Both the position numbers and the translations under genes were made by a program. DNA of 64,000 bases from Diploscapter coronatus. Lineage: Eukaryota; Nematoda; Chromadorea; Rhabditida; Rhabditidae. Numbering within the stretch: position 1 is the stretch's first letter; the number at the start of each line of letters is the position of its first letter. The stretch spans positions 56,567,201 through 56,631,200 of the forward strand of contig OZ038422.1 of the NCBI GenBank assembly GCA_964036155.1, in the 5' to 3' direction. The notes under the pieces are model-generated. The model saw nothing but the letters and a program-made list of their open reading frames with translations, ran no database searches and was not told the origin of the DNA. Below are positions 12,701-23,200 of this stretch, one piece after another.

Positions 12701-15407
12701 GAAACTCCTGATGATAAGATGAATTGCATGTTCAGGTGCGTGCAACCGGAGTCGGAATTGCGAGAGGCGAGACGAACACGGTCAACTCGTTCAACATCTA
12801 CACTCGCGAGGCAGGCGCAGGACAGCTCAGCATGGCTATCGAAGGACCCAGCAAGGCCGCGGTCGAGTTCCATGATCACAAGGTAAGATAATTTGAAAAG
12901 TTTTCATACTAAAAATATAAATTTATTTTTCTTTGGAAAAAGCGATGTTATTCGAGAAGGACTAGCTAGTTCGCTGTTTTCAGGCATACACCCTGTTATC
13001 AAATATTAGCTATTTTTCTCCCCGAATAGGAAACTCAAACTTTGCTTCATTAGAAGAACTTAGCGAGGAAAAATTTTGAAAATCGATAAATGTTTGCCAG
13101 TTCTTCTCTATATTTTTCGCTATCGGCTCTGTGAATAATGATAATGAATGACTATTACAGGATGGCAACTGCCACGTGGACTACAAAGTCACGCAGCCCG
13201 GCGAGTATCTCTTCGCGATCAAATTCAACGACGTACACATCGCGGACTCGCCATTCAAGGTGTTCATCGCGCCGGCCACTGGCGAGGCCAGGAAACTCGA
13301 GCTCGCTTCATTCCACGACCAGGGCGTGCCTGCTGGAAAGGCATTCACGTTCACTGTTCTCACTCATCGCGCGAAGGGACACCTGGAAGCCAAGGTATTC
13401 GAGTTCTTCAACCTGTTTGAAATTTAACATGATCCCAATTCGAAATTGTTCATGATTTTCATCTGAAATTCTCAAAATCTTAGAATCCCCAGGAAAATTC
13501 AGCTATTCTGTTTATGACGAATTTTATCGCATAAAATTTGCAGGTGGTGACAACGAACAATGAGGTGGAGACGATCGACATCGTGCCCATCGAGGAAGGC
13601 GAGAGCTACGCGCTCCGATTCGTGCCCAAATGCGCCGGAAACCATTACATTCATGTCACGCTTGGTAGGATTTTGAAAATGAGTGATTGTGGAAAACTTG
13701 AGTTTTTCTTTTATCGAAATTTTCGCTTCAAACCAGGGCTGTACGGAATGGAATTTTGAGATTTTCGGAATACGGAACGGAATATCCCGTACAGCCCTGC
13801 GCTTCAAAAGTCGAACTTTTCAAAGACTAGGCATACATTTCTAACACAATTTCCCAATGAATTAATCCGTTAGACGGCGCCCCGATGCGAGACAGTCCGT
13901 TCCGAATTCGAGTGGGCGGAGTGGACAGCTGCGACCCGACTGCCATCAGCGCCAGTGGGGATGGACTCAAGAAGGCTCAAACTGGACAGGTACCACACAC
14001 ACATCAACACGTTTCACTGCTCAATTCAATCATGACTCAATGTACTTTCGTAGCAAGAAAATACACGAGTTGAAATAGATTTATAATCTAAATGGATTCT
14101 TCTGCTACAAACTTTCTTCCTATTTCTCTTCTCGTACCTTTTTAGAAAATAAAATGCATTCGCAGTTTAAAAAAAAAAAAAAAAACAGCACCGGCGGAAC
14201 AGGTGCGGATCAATTTTTTGTTGTTAATCTGAACAAATCCGCCTGTTTATATTACGATAGTACACTCACGCTTCAATCAGCCAATCCAATATTTTTCAGA
14301 AATGCGAATTCATCGTGAACACAGTCAACGCGGGTGCGGGAATCCTGACTTGCCAAATGGACGGTCCTTCGAAGGCCACGCTCGATGCATACGAGGTGAG
14401 GTGTAGTGTGAATTTGTAGAAAAGCATTCACTCATTCAATAGAAAACTTCATTTTACACAAGAGTTTTGTTTAAAGCCTACAAGTTACTTGTTTTCAGCT
14501 CGAGAAAGGATACAAGGTGCGATATACGGCTCTGGCGCCTGGCGACTACTTCTGCGCGATCAAGTACAATGCAATCCACATTCCTGGAAGTCCATTCCGC
14601 ATTCCCGTCGAAGGTCAAGTCCTGGGAGGCAATGGATACAACGAGACGTCGATGGTCCGACTCGATGCGGCTGCCAAGACCAGCAAAGGAACTGTTGTCC
14701 AGGCACCCACTTACACCGGAGACGCTAGCAAGGTAAAATAATAATTTCTGAAAATTCAATAGAAATTTTGATTAATTAGATTCCCATACTCGGGAAGAAG
14801 GAGTTCAAAAACATCAATTAAAAAGACAATTCTTTGGAAAGATGACAGTGTGTATGATAGGTTTTATAGCGTGCATTTTTTTCGAACAATCCTGATGAAA
14901 ATATGATTAGATCTTCCTGTTCATCATTTCAGAAATTATAATTGACTTTTTTATGAGCTCATGACATTTTTTTTATGAAATATCTTACAATTTCATTCAA
15001 CTGTGATATTTGAGGTGGAAGTGAAAGGGGCCGGGCTGAACAAGTTCTTCCCTGGAAGAATAGCCTCGTTCACGATCGACACGCAGATGGCCGGCACGAA
15101 CCTGCTCTTCGTGGGAGTCGTCACGACCAAGGGTCCTGTCGAGGAGGTCACCGTCAGGCATCAGGGCGGCGGGCACTATGTGGTCAGTCATTTCTTCAGA
15201 ATCTATCGATAAGAATTTATATCAAAGTTTGAACAGATATGGTTATGCAATAACATCACAAATTTTCAAAGCAATATCCAGTAAAAAATGAATTATTTCG
15301 TTTAATTTCAGGTGAGCTACAAGATCCCGGACAGATTGAAGGGATTCATCTTCATCAACTACGGCGAGAAACCGATTCCCGGCTCTCCCTTCGCAATCGA
15401 GCCCTGA
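748..15407 (+). CDS. filamin, C-terminal part (about sixteen Ig-filamin repeats), 5' end outside window
   Basis: Filamins are actin cross-linkers that dimerise through their last Ig repeat and bind membrane receptors and signalling proteins. The exons joined here are about 748-1298, 2848-3033, 3219-3359, 3665-3830, 4351-4509, 4691-4909, 5148-5245, 5290-5387, 5653-5744, 5905-6033, 6376-6509, 8763-9005, 9517-9622, 10373-10452, 10519-10650, 10944-11126, 11182-11329, 11452-11543, 11590-11701, 11748-11977, 12087-12195, 12310-12470, 12736-12882, 13161-13394, 13544-13664, 13874-13989, 14300-14395, 14499-14732, 15015-15182 and 15312-15407. Phases agree across the joins. The product shows the filamin repeat pattern many times: IxGPSK, DxxDGT/NC, YxPxxPGxY and FxxxHIxxSPF. 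A Ser-rich exon (8763-9005) interrupts the repeats like a hinge. The last repeat ends GSPFAIEP before the TGA. The actin-binding calponin-homology domains are not in the window. Two introns use GC donors (12196 and 12471). The least certain joins are at 2848 and 15015. Confidence 0.93.
1299..2847 (+). other. filamin intron without recognisable features
   Basis: This AT-rich intron of about 1.5 kb has a GTAAAT donor at 1299 and a TTTTTCAGAG acceptor. I choose the AG at 2847 rather than 2845 because only that one keeps the reading frame. No gene, repeat or RNA structure stood out on either strand. Confidence 0.6.
6510..8762 (+). other. largest filamin intron, low-complexity purine/pyrimidine runs
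   Basis: This intron of about 2.25 kb precedes the Ser-rich hinge exon. It holds long purine-rich runs (about 6630-6860 and 7180-7290), pyrimidine-rich runs and a short GTTGTC/GTTATC repeat near 7340. Open frames across it are compositional and show no domain pattern. A large intron next to a hinge exon is a plausible site for alternative splicing, but that is inference. Confidence 0.5.
8763..9005 (+). other. Ser-rich hinge-like filamin exon
   Basis: The exon is 243 bases, a multiple of three, and phase 0 at both ends. It encodes 81 residues rich in Ser, Thr, Gln and His, with no Ig-repeat pattern. The position between two groups of Ig repeats recalls the calpain-sensitive hinges of vertebrate filamins. 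Because it is symmetrical it could be skipped without a frameshift. Confidence 0.7.
9517..9798 (+). other. possible alternative 3' terminal filamin exon encoding a transmembrane tail
   Basis: The constitutive exon 9517-9622 ends in ...DNHDG and joins to 10373 (SVSVRYTP), restoring a normal Ig repeat. If the donor at 9623 is not used, the same frame stays open for another 58 codons to a TAA at 9796-9798. That extension contains a Pro/Asn-rich linker, a run of about 19 mostly hydrophobic residues (YLLIVIVAIITSSAVAYYY) and a Ser/Pro/Asn-rich tail of about 25 residues. AATAAA sequences follow inside the intron at 10114-10119 and near 10353. This would give a shortened, tail-anchored filamin. The open frame and hydrophobic run are seen directly; use of the isoform is inference. 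Confidence 0.5.
13733..13800. mobile_element. 68-bp hAT-like miniature inverted-repeat element in a filamin intron
   Basis: The element begins CCAGGGCTGTACGG and ends CCGTACAGCCCTGC, giving inverted termini of 12 to 13 bases. It is flanked by a perfect 8-base direct repeat, GCTTCAAA, at 13725-13732 and 13801-13808. CAGGG-type termini with an 8-bp target duplication are typical of hAT elements. It is far too short to code for anything and must have been mobilised in trans. Confidence 0.8.
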
Positions 15408-15474
15408 TTGCGTTTCCTTTCCTTAAACCTGCCGAACACAGTTCATAACTCCTATATCTGCAAGTGAAAAGTGC

Positions 15475-15480
15475 AATAAA
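15475..15480 (+). terminator. filamin polyadenylation signal AATAAA
   Basis: A canonical AATAAA lies 67 bases after the filamin stop codon, followed by T-rich sequence. Confidence 0.8.
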
Positions 15481-17201
15481 TCACCAAATCTACCACCAAA
15501 TACTATTGTTTTATGTTCGTGCTCTTTTTCTTTCTCTTTTCTCCATTTTTATTGCAATTATATTATTTTGTTTTTTTCCCTTTTCATTTCTCCCCAGTGC
15601 CTTACTTTTCATCCCTTTCTTGAGTTTTACTCATCCCCTCATTTTCACCAAATGCTTTACTCGTTTACCTACTGGGTTTCCCCGCTTATCAGTCACATTA
15701 TTTAACTCCTTTTTCATTCGTTTCCATAACCCGACTTTTCCCTTTCTTATCACTTTATCTGTCAGCTGTTATTTGACCTTTTTCATACAAAAATATCCTA
15801 TGGTTTTTCTTCCAATTTTCTCTAATACAAGTCCTCCCAATATTTCGCTTGTCACCGCTCAAAATTGCCATAATTCAATAACTTGATCCATTCTTTTCCC
15901 TTCTTTCTAATAGTTCGCTGTCATCTGTTCCTTTCTTATTATATTTTTCTCGGTAGTGATAAGCCAGATTGAGATAATTGCCGCTAGAGTGACATTGACA
16001 TTGTCCTCTTTTCTTGTCCGTAATAAATATTGACGTTGAAAATTTGATGTTGTAAAACATCGTGAAGAGAATGTTATTGAACAAAAACAAATTATTTTCT
16101 TAACTAGGTTTCGAAAGATAAAATTAGAATTTTGAAGTATCGATGCAAAAGAGTGGTAGATACTAAATTTTGAGTAGGTAACATTTCACATACATCTTTC
16201 AGAAGCTCATTCTGAGCAGCGGTGAAACACGGTCTTAACTGGAGAGCGCAAGTTCCGCCCACTCTGAAATCAAAATCAAGGAAGGCAACTTTGTTTCCTT
16301 TGAAACGTTGCATATGTTTTAATCTTTGTCGAATTTTTATGTCTGCAACTACAGTTGAAACCTAATTATCCAGACATATTTTCTTGTTATCATTCTGGAA
16401 ATAAGTACCGAGAGTTCCCCCTCATATGCTCTGTGACATACATAATTTGCTGTTCTCGTGCAGCCTTCATTGTTTTCTGTTTCACATTATTTCGCTTTCT
16501 ATATAAGCTCTGAAAAAGGAGCAGTTTTTCTCTTCGATTTTTATTTTGTCATTGCAACAACTTTTCTATTATTTGTCAGCTCAAGGAAATAAGTGATTCA
16601 AATTGACACGATTTTACAAAAGAACTCGGCACGATATATGAGATTTTTTCTAAGACAAATGAATAAGCGCTTCATTGATATTGATAAAATGTGCTGTAGA
16701 AACTGTAAAATAGCTGACAATTTCTATTAACAAGGCATTTATTGCTAGAGTTTCGTTTTATCAGTAGGAAGTGAGTAACTTCCACTGCACCTTAGATATG
16801 AAGTTGTTTACTGAAAAATGCATCATTTCAAATAAGAAAATGAACAAGCACAATCAATTATGTTGAAACTACGAAAAATGTTATTCTTTGGATACAATGA
16901 GCAAGCTAACTATGTACACATTGGATAATTGAAAAATAAAGCAGTGGTTAACTTACTGTTTGAAGTTTATGAGACTTCTTTGTTAAGTTTACACAAGATT
17001 TTGGCTCACCATAGTTACCATCTTCTTTTTGAGGAATAAGATGGAGAAGAGAAAAAAGAGGAGTGGTAAATACAAGGAACCAAAATTTTCAACAAATGAG
17101 TTTTCATGTCTATAGATTATCAAAGTCACTCACACCAATTCTCAGACCCCGGAAATTCATCCCTCCCTACCCATCTCCCCCTATACCATTCCTATTCGAT
17201 A
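15481..17201. other. intergenic region between filamin and the kinase gene
   Basis: The two convergent genes are separated by about 1.7 kb of AT-rich DNA. Apart from a copy of an interspersed repeat at 16,238-16,310 I see no feature. Open frames (for example 15,464-15,886) are T-rich and have no domain pattern. Confidence 0.5.
16238..16310 (+). repeat. interspersed repeat, copy A
   Basis: The sequence around GCCCACTCTG(TG)AAxxCAAxxTCAAG is shared with 30,848-31,050 (+ strand) and 52,497-52,682 (- strand). This is the shortest and most diverged of the three copies. It contains no open frame of note. Confidence 0.6.
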
Positions 17202-20200
17202 TTATAACTCACTAAAGCAAATGTCATCAATTTGCTCAAACAACGTTTCCTGACGATTATTTTCTTCTGCCAATTTCGCTTTCATTCTATCATGTTCCTA
17301 GATAAAGATGTTTGCCAAATAATACAAATTTTGGAAGATTTTACCGGTTTGAAATGTTCTTCTAAATAGTGGCATAGATATTTATGCCAATAAAGTGCAG
17401 ACGGACGTTGGTCTGATACTGGATCCCAACATGATCGGATTTCGCTATATATTTCACCAGGGCAGAGAACGGGCTGTTTTTCATTATGTTCTTGCGGATT
17501 ACAAAGAATTCTCTTTCTTTCCTCCTCATTTATTCTCTTGAACGTTCTATCAAAAGGCATCCAATCTCCCAGCGAGAATATTTGCATCAACACACATCCG
17601 AATTGGAATATGTCTGTCTGAAAATTCAGATGTAACTATTTCTGTTCAAAATGAATGAAATCGTGGAACTGATCGCAGCCATTGTTCGCAGAATTATTAG
17701 GCCAATAAGATGCTTGTGACACTGTCAAATTCTCCGACCGAACGAATACCCCCAGCGGTCAAGTTTGTATCCAGAATAAATGAAAAGCTAATCGGACTTT
17801 TTGTACTCTGATCAAGTCTAGGTAAAAATGGTCTGAGTTTTATAAAGCGTTATCGATTGACCTGAAAACCTTCTCTTCAGAATATCGCAAACACCTGATC
17901 GGTCTATAATAATTTTGTGAGTATTTTGGAATTTGGGGCATTCGTTTATTTGGTAAGTGAAAAAGTGGCAATTTTCTGCATTCGTAGAAATGAATAAGTA
18001 TAAATCGTAGATTTTCACGTTGATTAACGGAATATCTCTATTCTTTTCATTGCGAGTTTCATGGATAAGTGCATGAGTATGCAATGCACACTTGTTCATT
18101 TTGCTCGTATAAAGGCTAGTAATTTGTCATTTACACCAAGCAAACCTGACGCTCATAATAAATGAAAACATTCTCAGTACGCGATCAAATATTAATCTGA
18201 TCAATAAAATTAGGGTTGATTCAAATTTCATTATCGAGTATTGTATGACCCCTTCTTTAATCCCACAGTAGAACAGTCAAGAATATTCACGCTGAACAGT
18301 AATTACTTACCCGATTGTGGAACATATTATTTTTATAGACTTCAATGGGCGATATTAGTGGGAACTGTCGACGGTTACTTGTTTCCGAAATCCTGAATTT
18401 CCAAAATTTTAAATTGTTTCATTTCTAAGAAATCTAAAAGCTGCCAAAATTTAGAATCAATCATAGTCACGAGTGTAAACTTTAAGATTCAATTGCCTTG
18501 ATTCAAATTATTAGGAGACTGACAAGTAGAAAAATAGAATGGACAGATCTTAATTAAATATTTCCAGTTAAATTAAGAGTGAATGTCAGTAAGGACCAAA
18601 GTCGGTGTTTCCAGGGGTCCGTCGATTTGGCTGATTTTCACATATATTGTTCAGTTTTTCACGCTGATTCTCGTGGTGCTATTCGTTTTTCATAAAAATG
18701 ATCGTATGCAGGATTACGGTAGCTTGAAGTTTTGAGAAATCCGACCTCGGGAAAAAATTCATAACTTTCTTATTTCTGAACCAAATCGAATGGGGTTTTC
18801 AGCATTGGATAGCCCACGAAAAACTCTACAAATAATGTAACCACAACCACCTGCTACCATCAATAACTTCCCGCCAAAAAATTAATTTTCGAAAATGCGA
18901 TCTTAGCCGACTGCAGTTTTTCATTTTTTTACCCAAATTAGAGTCCGATACCCAAGCTGGAAATTGGCTTATTTTGTAGAGAATTTAATTCTGCATTTGA
19001 ATATGCAAAAAAATTTGAAAAAAAGAATGGGTTTTGATACGAAAAATGCGTAAAACCAGTGCATTCCTATATTGAATGTCAAACTTCGGATCCCCATAAC
19101 TTTCTTAGTTGCAGACCAAATCGAATGCAGTTTTTTGCACCTGATAACTCATGACAAATACTCCATTTTATCTGACTATGATCATTTTCGAAAATCGATA
19201 ATTTGGCGGAAAAAAATTAAAATTCGAAAAAAAAATTAGAAAATATGATCCGACTTCGACGCAGTTTTTCATTTTTTTACCCAAATTAGAGTCCGATACC
19301 CAAGCTGGAAATTGGCTTATTTTGTAGAGAATTAAATTCTACATTTGAATATGTAAAAAAATTTGAAAAAAAGAATGGGTTTTGATACGAAAAATGCATC
19401 CGAACGCGTAAAATCAGGGTGATTATTGCTTAGTTTCAGCTTTAACCCTTCATAACTTTCTTATTTCTGAGCCGAATTGAATGATTCTTTTTTTGTTTTT
19501 CTTGTAAAAATCAGTATATTAACGTACACTGAAAAAAGAAGAAATTTGAATATTGATTTTGGCGGAAAAACTCACTTTCGCGTCATGGTTGTGTATTCTT
19601 CGATCCGTCCTGAGTTTACGCGTAATTGAACGTTGACAAAAGAACTTTTTTTTTGTTTTATCAAGTAGAGAATTGAATTCTGGGCAACTTTTATTTCAGA
19701 ACCAACTTCGGATAGATGAATTTTCATACTGTAATGGGTGCCTGAAGTGCATTTGTCTCCATATGAGCTTCATATGAATATTCAATTAGCGCTTTTCTCA
19801 GCTTTCTTAGAACTTCTATCAGATTCGACTAATCATGGATTGGTTTCAATGAATTTATCATATTCATGCAGTTCATACGATATTCTAATTTTTTAAGATC
19901 CATTTTTGTAGTTTTATAATCCACTGCTACTTGTCTGCTGCCATTTATTATTGAGTTTTTCGAGCAAATTATTTCAAATTGAAGGCAAAATACAAGAAGA
20001 GTGATATAGAGTATTGAAATTTCTTTTTGAAGAGAATGTTGTAAAATTTGTGAAACAAAAAAATCAATTTACAAAATATTATCCGACTAATCTACAAAAA
20101 TTTCCTCTCTATTTTTTGAGATCATCTCTTCCAAAATTTCCTCTGGGTCATCCCAGAAGTTTTCCATCTCCTCTGTAGTTCTGAAGTCTCCCTCAAGCTC

Positions 20201-23200
20201 TTCCAGCTCCTTGTTCATTTCTTGGAGGATCATTTCATCTGTGATCACTTCTCGTTTTGTCCGACTGCCCTGCTGCTTTAGCAGTTTCTTTTGCAATTCC
20301 TTCTCCTTGCGAGCACGTTGCGAGAACCAGCCGCGAATCTGTGACGTTGACAGCTGCTCATCTCGAGTAAACCGCTTCTTTCCATCACTGCGTTTTTCCT
20401 TCTTCATCATATCCGAAGCCGATTTTGGATCAATTTTGCTTCCTGTCTTCTGCCCTTTGATGAAGAGATCATTCAGGAAATTGTACTGATCATTGCTGTA
20501 CCGCTTGACAACTTTTCTCTCAGCATTTGCCCAACCCATTTTCAGATTCGTTTGTCCGACTTCTCCATCTTCAATTTCCTTGATTGCCTTTGCCGCCGAA
20601 TCCATGCTACGAGCAGCATTGTGCCCTTCCAAAGTTTCCTTGTAGGCTCCAATGGCGAAGTCTTTCAATGAGCATTTCTGTGGGGCGAATTTGTGATTCC
20701 CTTTCTGCAGATGATTTTCCATGTAGCCCCAGAATCTCAATTTCACCGTACATCCTTCGATTGGGCAACTGATATATCCGGTTTGGCTCTGTAGTTTCGC
20801 CAACTCAGAAAAATCACTGCCATCCGTCACTGTTGGGCCGCTGTCACTGCTATCATCTTCGCTGTCAGTCTCTATTTCGGTCGCAGCGGGTGCATTCTTG
20901 AGCGCTCTCGGTCGAACTCTGACGAAAATGCTGTCTTTCATCTTCTCCTTCTCTTCAGGCGTCTTTGCACTTGCAATGAGGTCGTCTGGCGAATTGAGCT
21001 TTTGAAGAATTTTCAATTTTCCGCCGTTGACCTTCCAGTCATTCGTTTTGAGTTGCTTTCCTGCTCCCACATTCCAATGACGCCAGACCTGAACCGAACC
21101 CGAGGGCAGCAGATGGAATTCATGCAGTTTGCTGATCTCGGAAATGGTCCCATGAACTACCTTCTTAGCTGGTCTTTCCAATTCTGCAACATAGAAGGAA
21201 AATCCCTCTAGCTTCTCACCCCACTGCATCGCATTCAGCAAATCCTCAGGAGTTTCGATCTTCTTTTTCTCCACTTTGACGTATTCTCGGGCCTTGTTCT
21301 TGATCAGAGCTGCATCCCGATCAGCATCCGATTTGCCGTCTTGTGGTTCGTTGAAGGAGATTCGAGTGATTGGCACCTTCAGCTTCTTTTCAGCAGACAG
21401 TTTGAGGAGAGTCGAGATCGTGCCGCTGCTTTTATAGCAACCTAAAATGTACATATTTGAATTGAAATAAGTGATTATCATAATTGCAAGTAGCTTTGCA
21501 TTTTGATTCACGTAACTATTTTACCTTCCATTTGTAATGAGACTAAATATAATATATGAAATAGTTTGAAAACGCTACGTCTTTAGGGGTAATTCAATAT
21601 AAAAAGTGATACCGGCATTGTCCCACCGGATGCCAAGCTCCTCAACGCCCATTTCGGATAGAATTGGGTCGATATGCGAGACGATAGCAGTCACAGTCTC
21701 TGCATCCTATAAATTTTCTTTCAAATTTTATAAAATATAGGACAATTTTACCTGAATCTCGCCTGCAAAGAAGTGCACAAAGACCCAGCGGACAACTTTG
21801 CCTTCGAAATCCGCGATAATTACATGCACAATGTGAATGTTCAATCCAGACTTGCCGAAATATTGCTAAAGTACAACGATAAATTTGGTAACCATTTGAT
21901 AATTTCTCACTCGTTGGGTCTCGTGGAAGTAGAGAGGGTCCAGTTTTTGCGCCCAATCCACTGTAGCCAGGGCGATTGTGGGACTGGCTTTTTTCATCAT
22001 GTCTGCTCTGGCCTGCTGCGATCGTGCTGCCCTGACGAAATGGTGCTTCATTTCGTAGATCTTCTCCACAGCATCTTCCAAATCGGCTACTTTGTCAGCG
22101 ATCTCCTCGAGCTCCGTTTCAGTCGGTGGATTTTGTTTGTCGCATTCTCTTGATTTTTTGTAGGCGAGAATCAAGCGTTTGATTTCTTCGAATGTCGAAT
22201 CGACGAATTGACAGCGGGAGCAAATGAAGTTGTGCGTATGGCTCTTTCCATCCAATTCTGATTTTGCTTGAAAGCTTGGGTCATTTGGATCTGAAAGGGC
22301 ATAGAGCAGGCAGTGATCGGCCACCTTTGACTGCTCTTTCAGATGCACCTTGAAGTCAGACCCTAAGTAGTCTTCAGACTCGTATAGGGAGTCATGAAGC
22401 TGTTTTCCAGTGTCCTGGTCGATATAGGCGACCAATTTCAGTTTGTCAATGATGCCGTGCAGCGTATCGAAACCCTAAATTAGAAACTTTTGATTTTATT
22501 ATGACCGTTAACACATGTTTTATCTTGGACATTTTCAATTAATTTATAATTTTATCGAATCAAATCAAATGTTTCACCTCCTCTCCATCGGCGATAAAAT
22601 AGTTAACGCATGCCTGCGTTAATTGTGGTGTCGCTGGGCACCAGTTCAGGATTCTGGAGAGGGTGCTGTCCGACATGGCTTTCTCAGCGTCCTGCCCATT
22701 GAATTCGAGAAAGTTATGGTAGAGGCGAATGACAGAGGCATCTCTTAATTTTCTGATGGTGTTGGGGATTTCGACAGTACCACAGCTATCCGTCTTAACT
22801 CTACGGACTCCATACGGCAAACCGACAGTGACGAGCGGTGAACACATGAAATAAATGAAGTCCAGTACATCCTGTTTGACATAGTAGGCTCTTTTGTGGG
22901 CGACGTGAACTTTAGGGCCGGCATTCTCGTCGTATTGCCTCTTGGCGTTGTAGTATGCCCATTCGGTGAGATCGGATAAATAATGCACGGCTTCCTGATA
23001 TCTCACCGTATTTGCGATGATGCCAAGAACGTGGATTCGTTCTTCTCGATCTCTCGGGTTCTTGTACCAGCATACCATTCTGGTCAGAAATTGATGCAGC
23101 GATGGATTTTCATCTGATTTGGCACATCCATACCGTCTCAAAACAGAGGACTTGACCATATCCGACTCGTGGGGCGCCATAATTCTACAGGAAATGTCAA

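Noticed and set aside
14167..14220. Poly(A) run followed by a GC-rich hairpin-like CACCGGCGGAACAGGTGCGG, possibly a retroposed RNA
   Set aside because: The stem is short and no target duplication or RNA-gene similarity is visible.
15464..15886. 140-codon open frame just downstream of filamin
   Set aside because: It spans the poly(A) signal, is dominated by Phe, Leu, Ser and Ile from T-rich DNA, and has no coding signature.
17818..18099. - strand open frame containing HETRNEKNRDI, first read as a kinase catalytic loop
   Set aside because: It lies in the intron between two well-joined kinase exons, and the true catalytic loop (HNDLFPKN) is at about 26,950.
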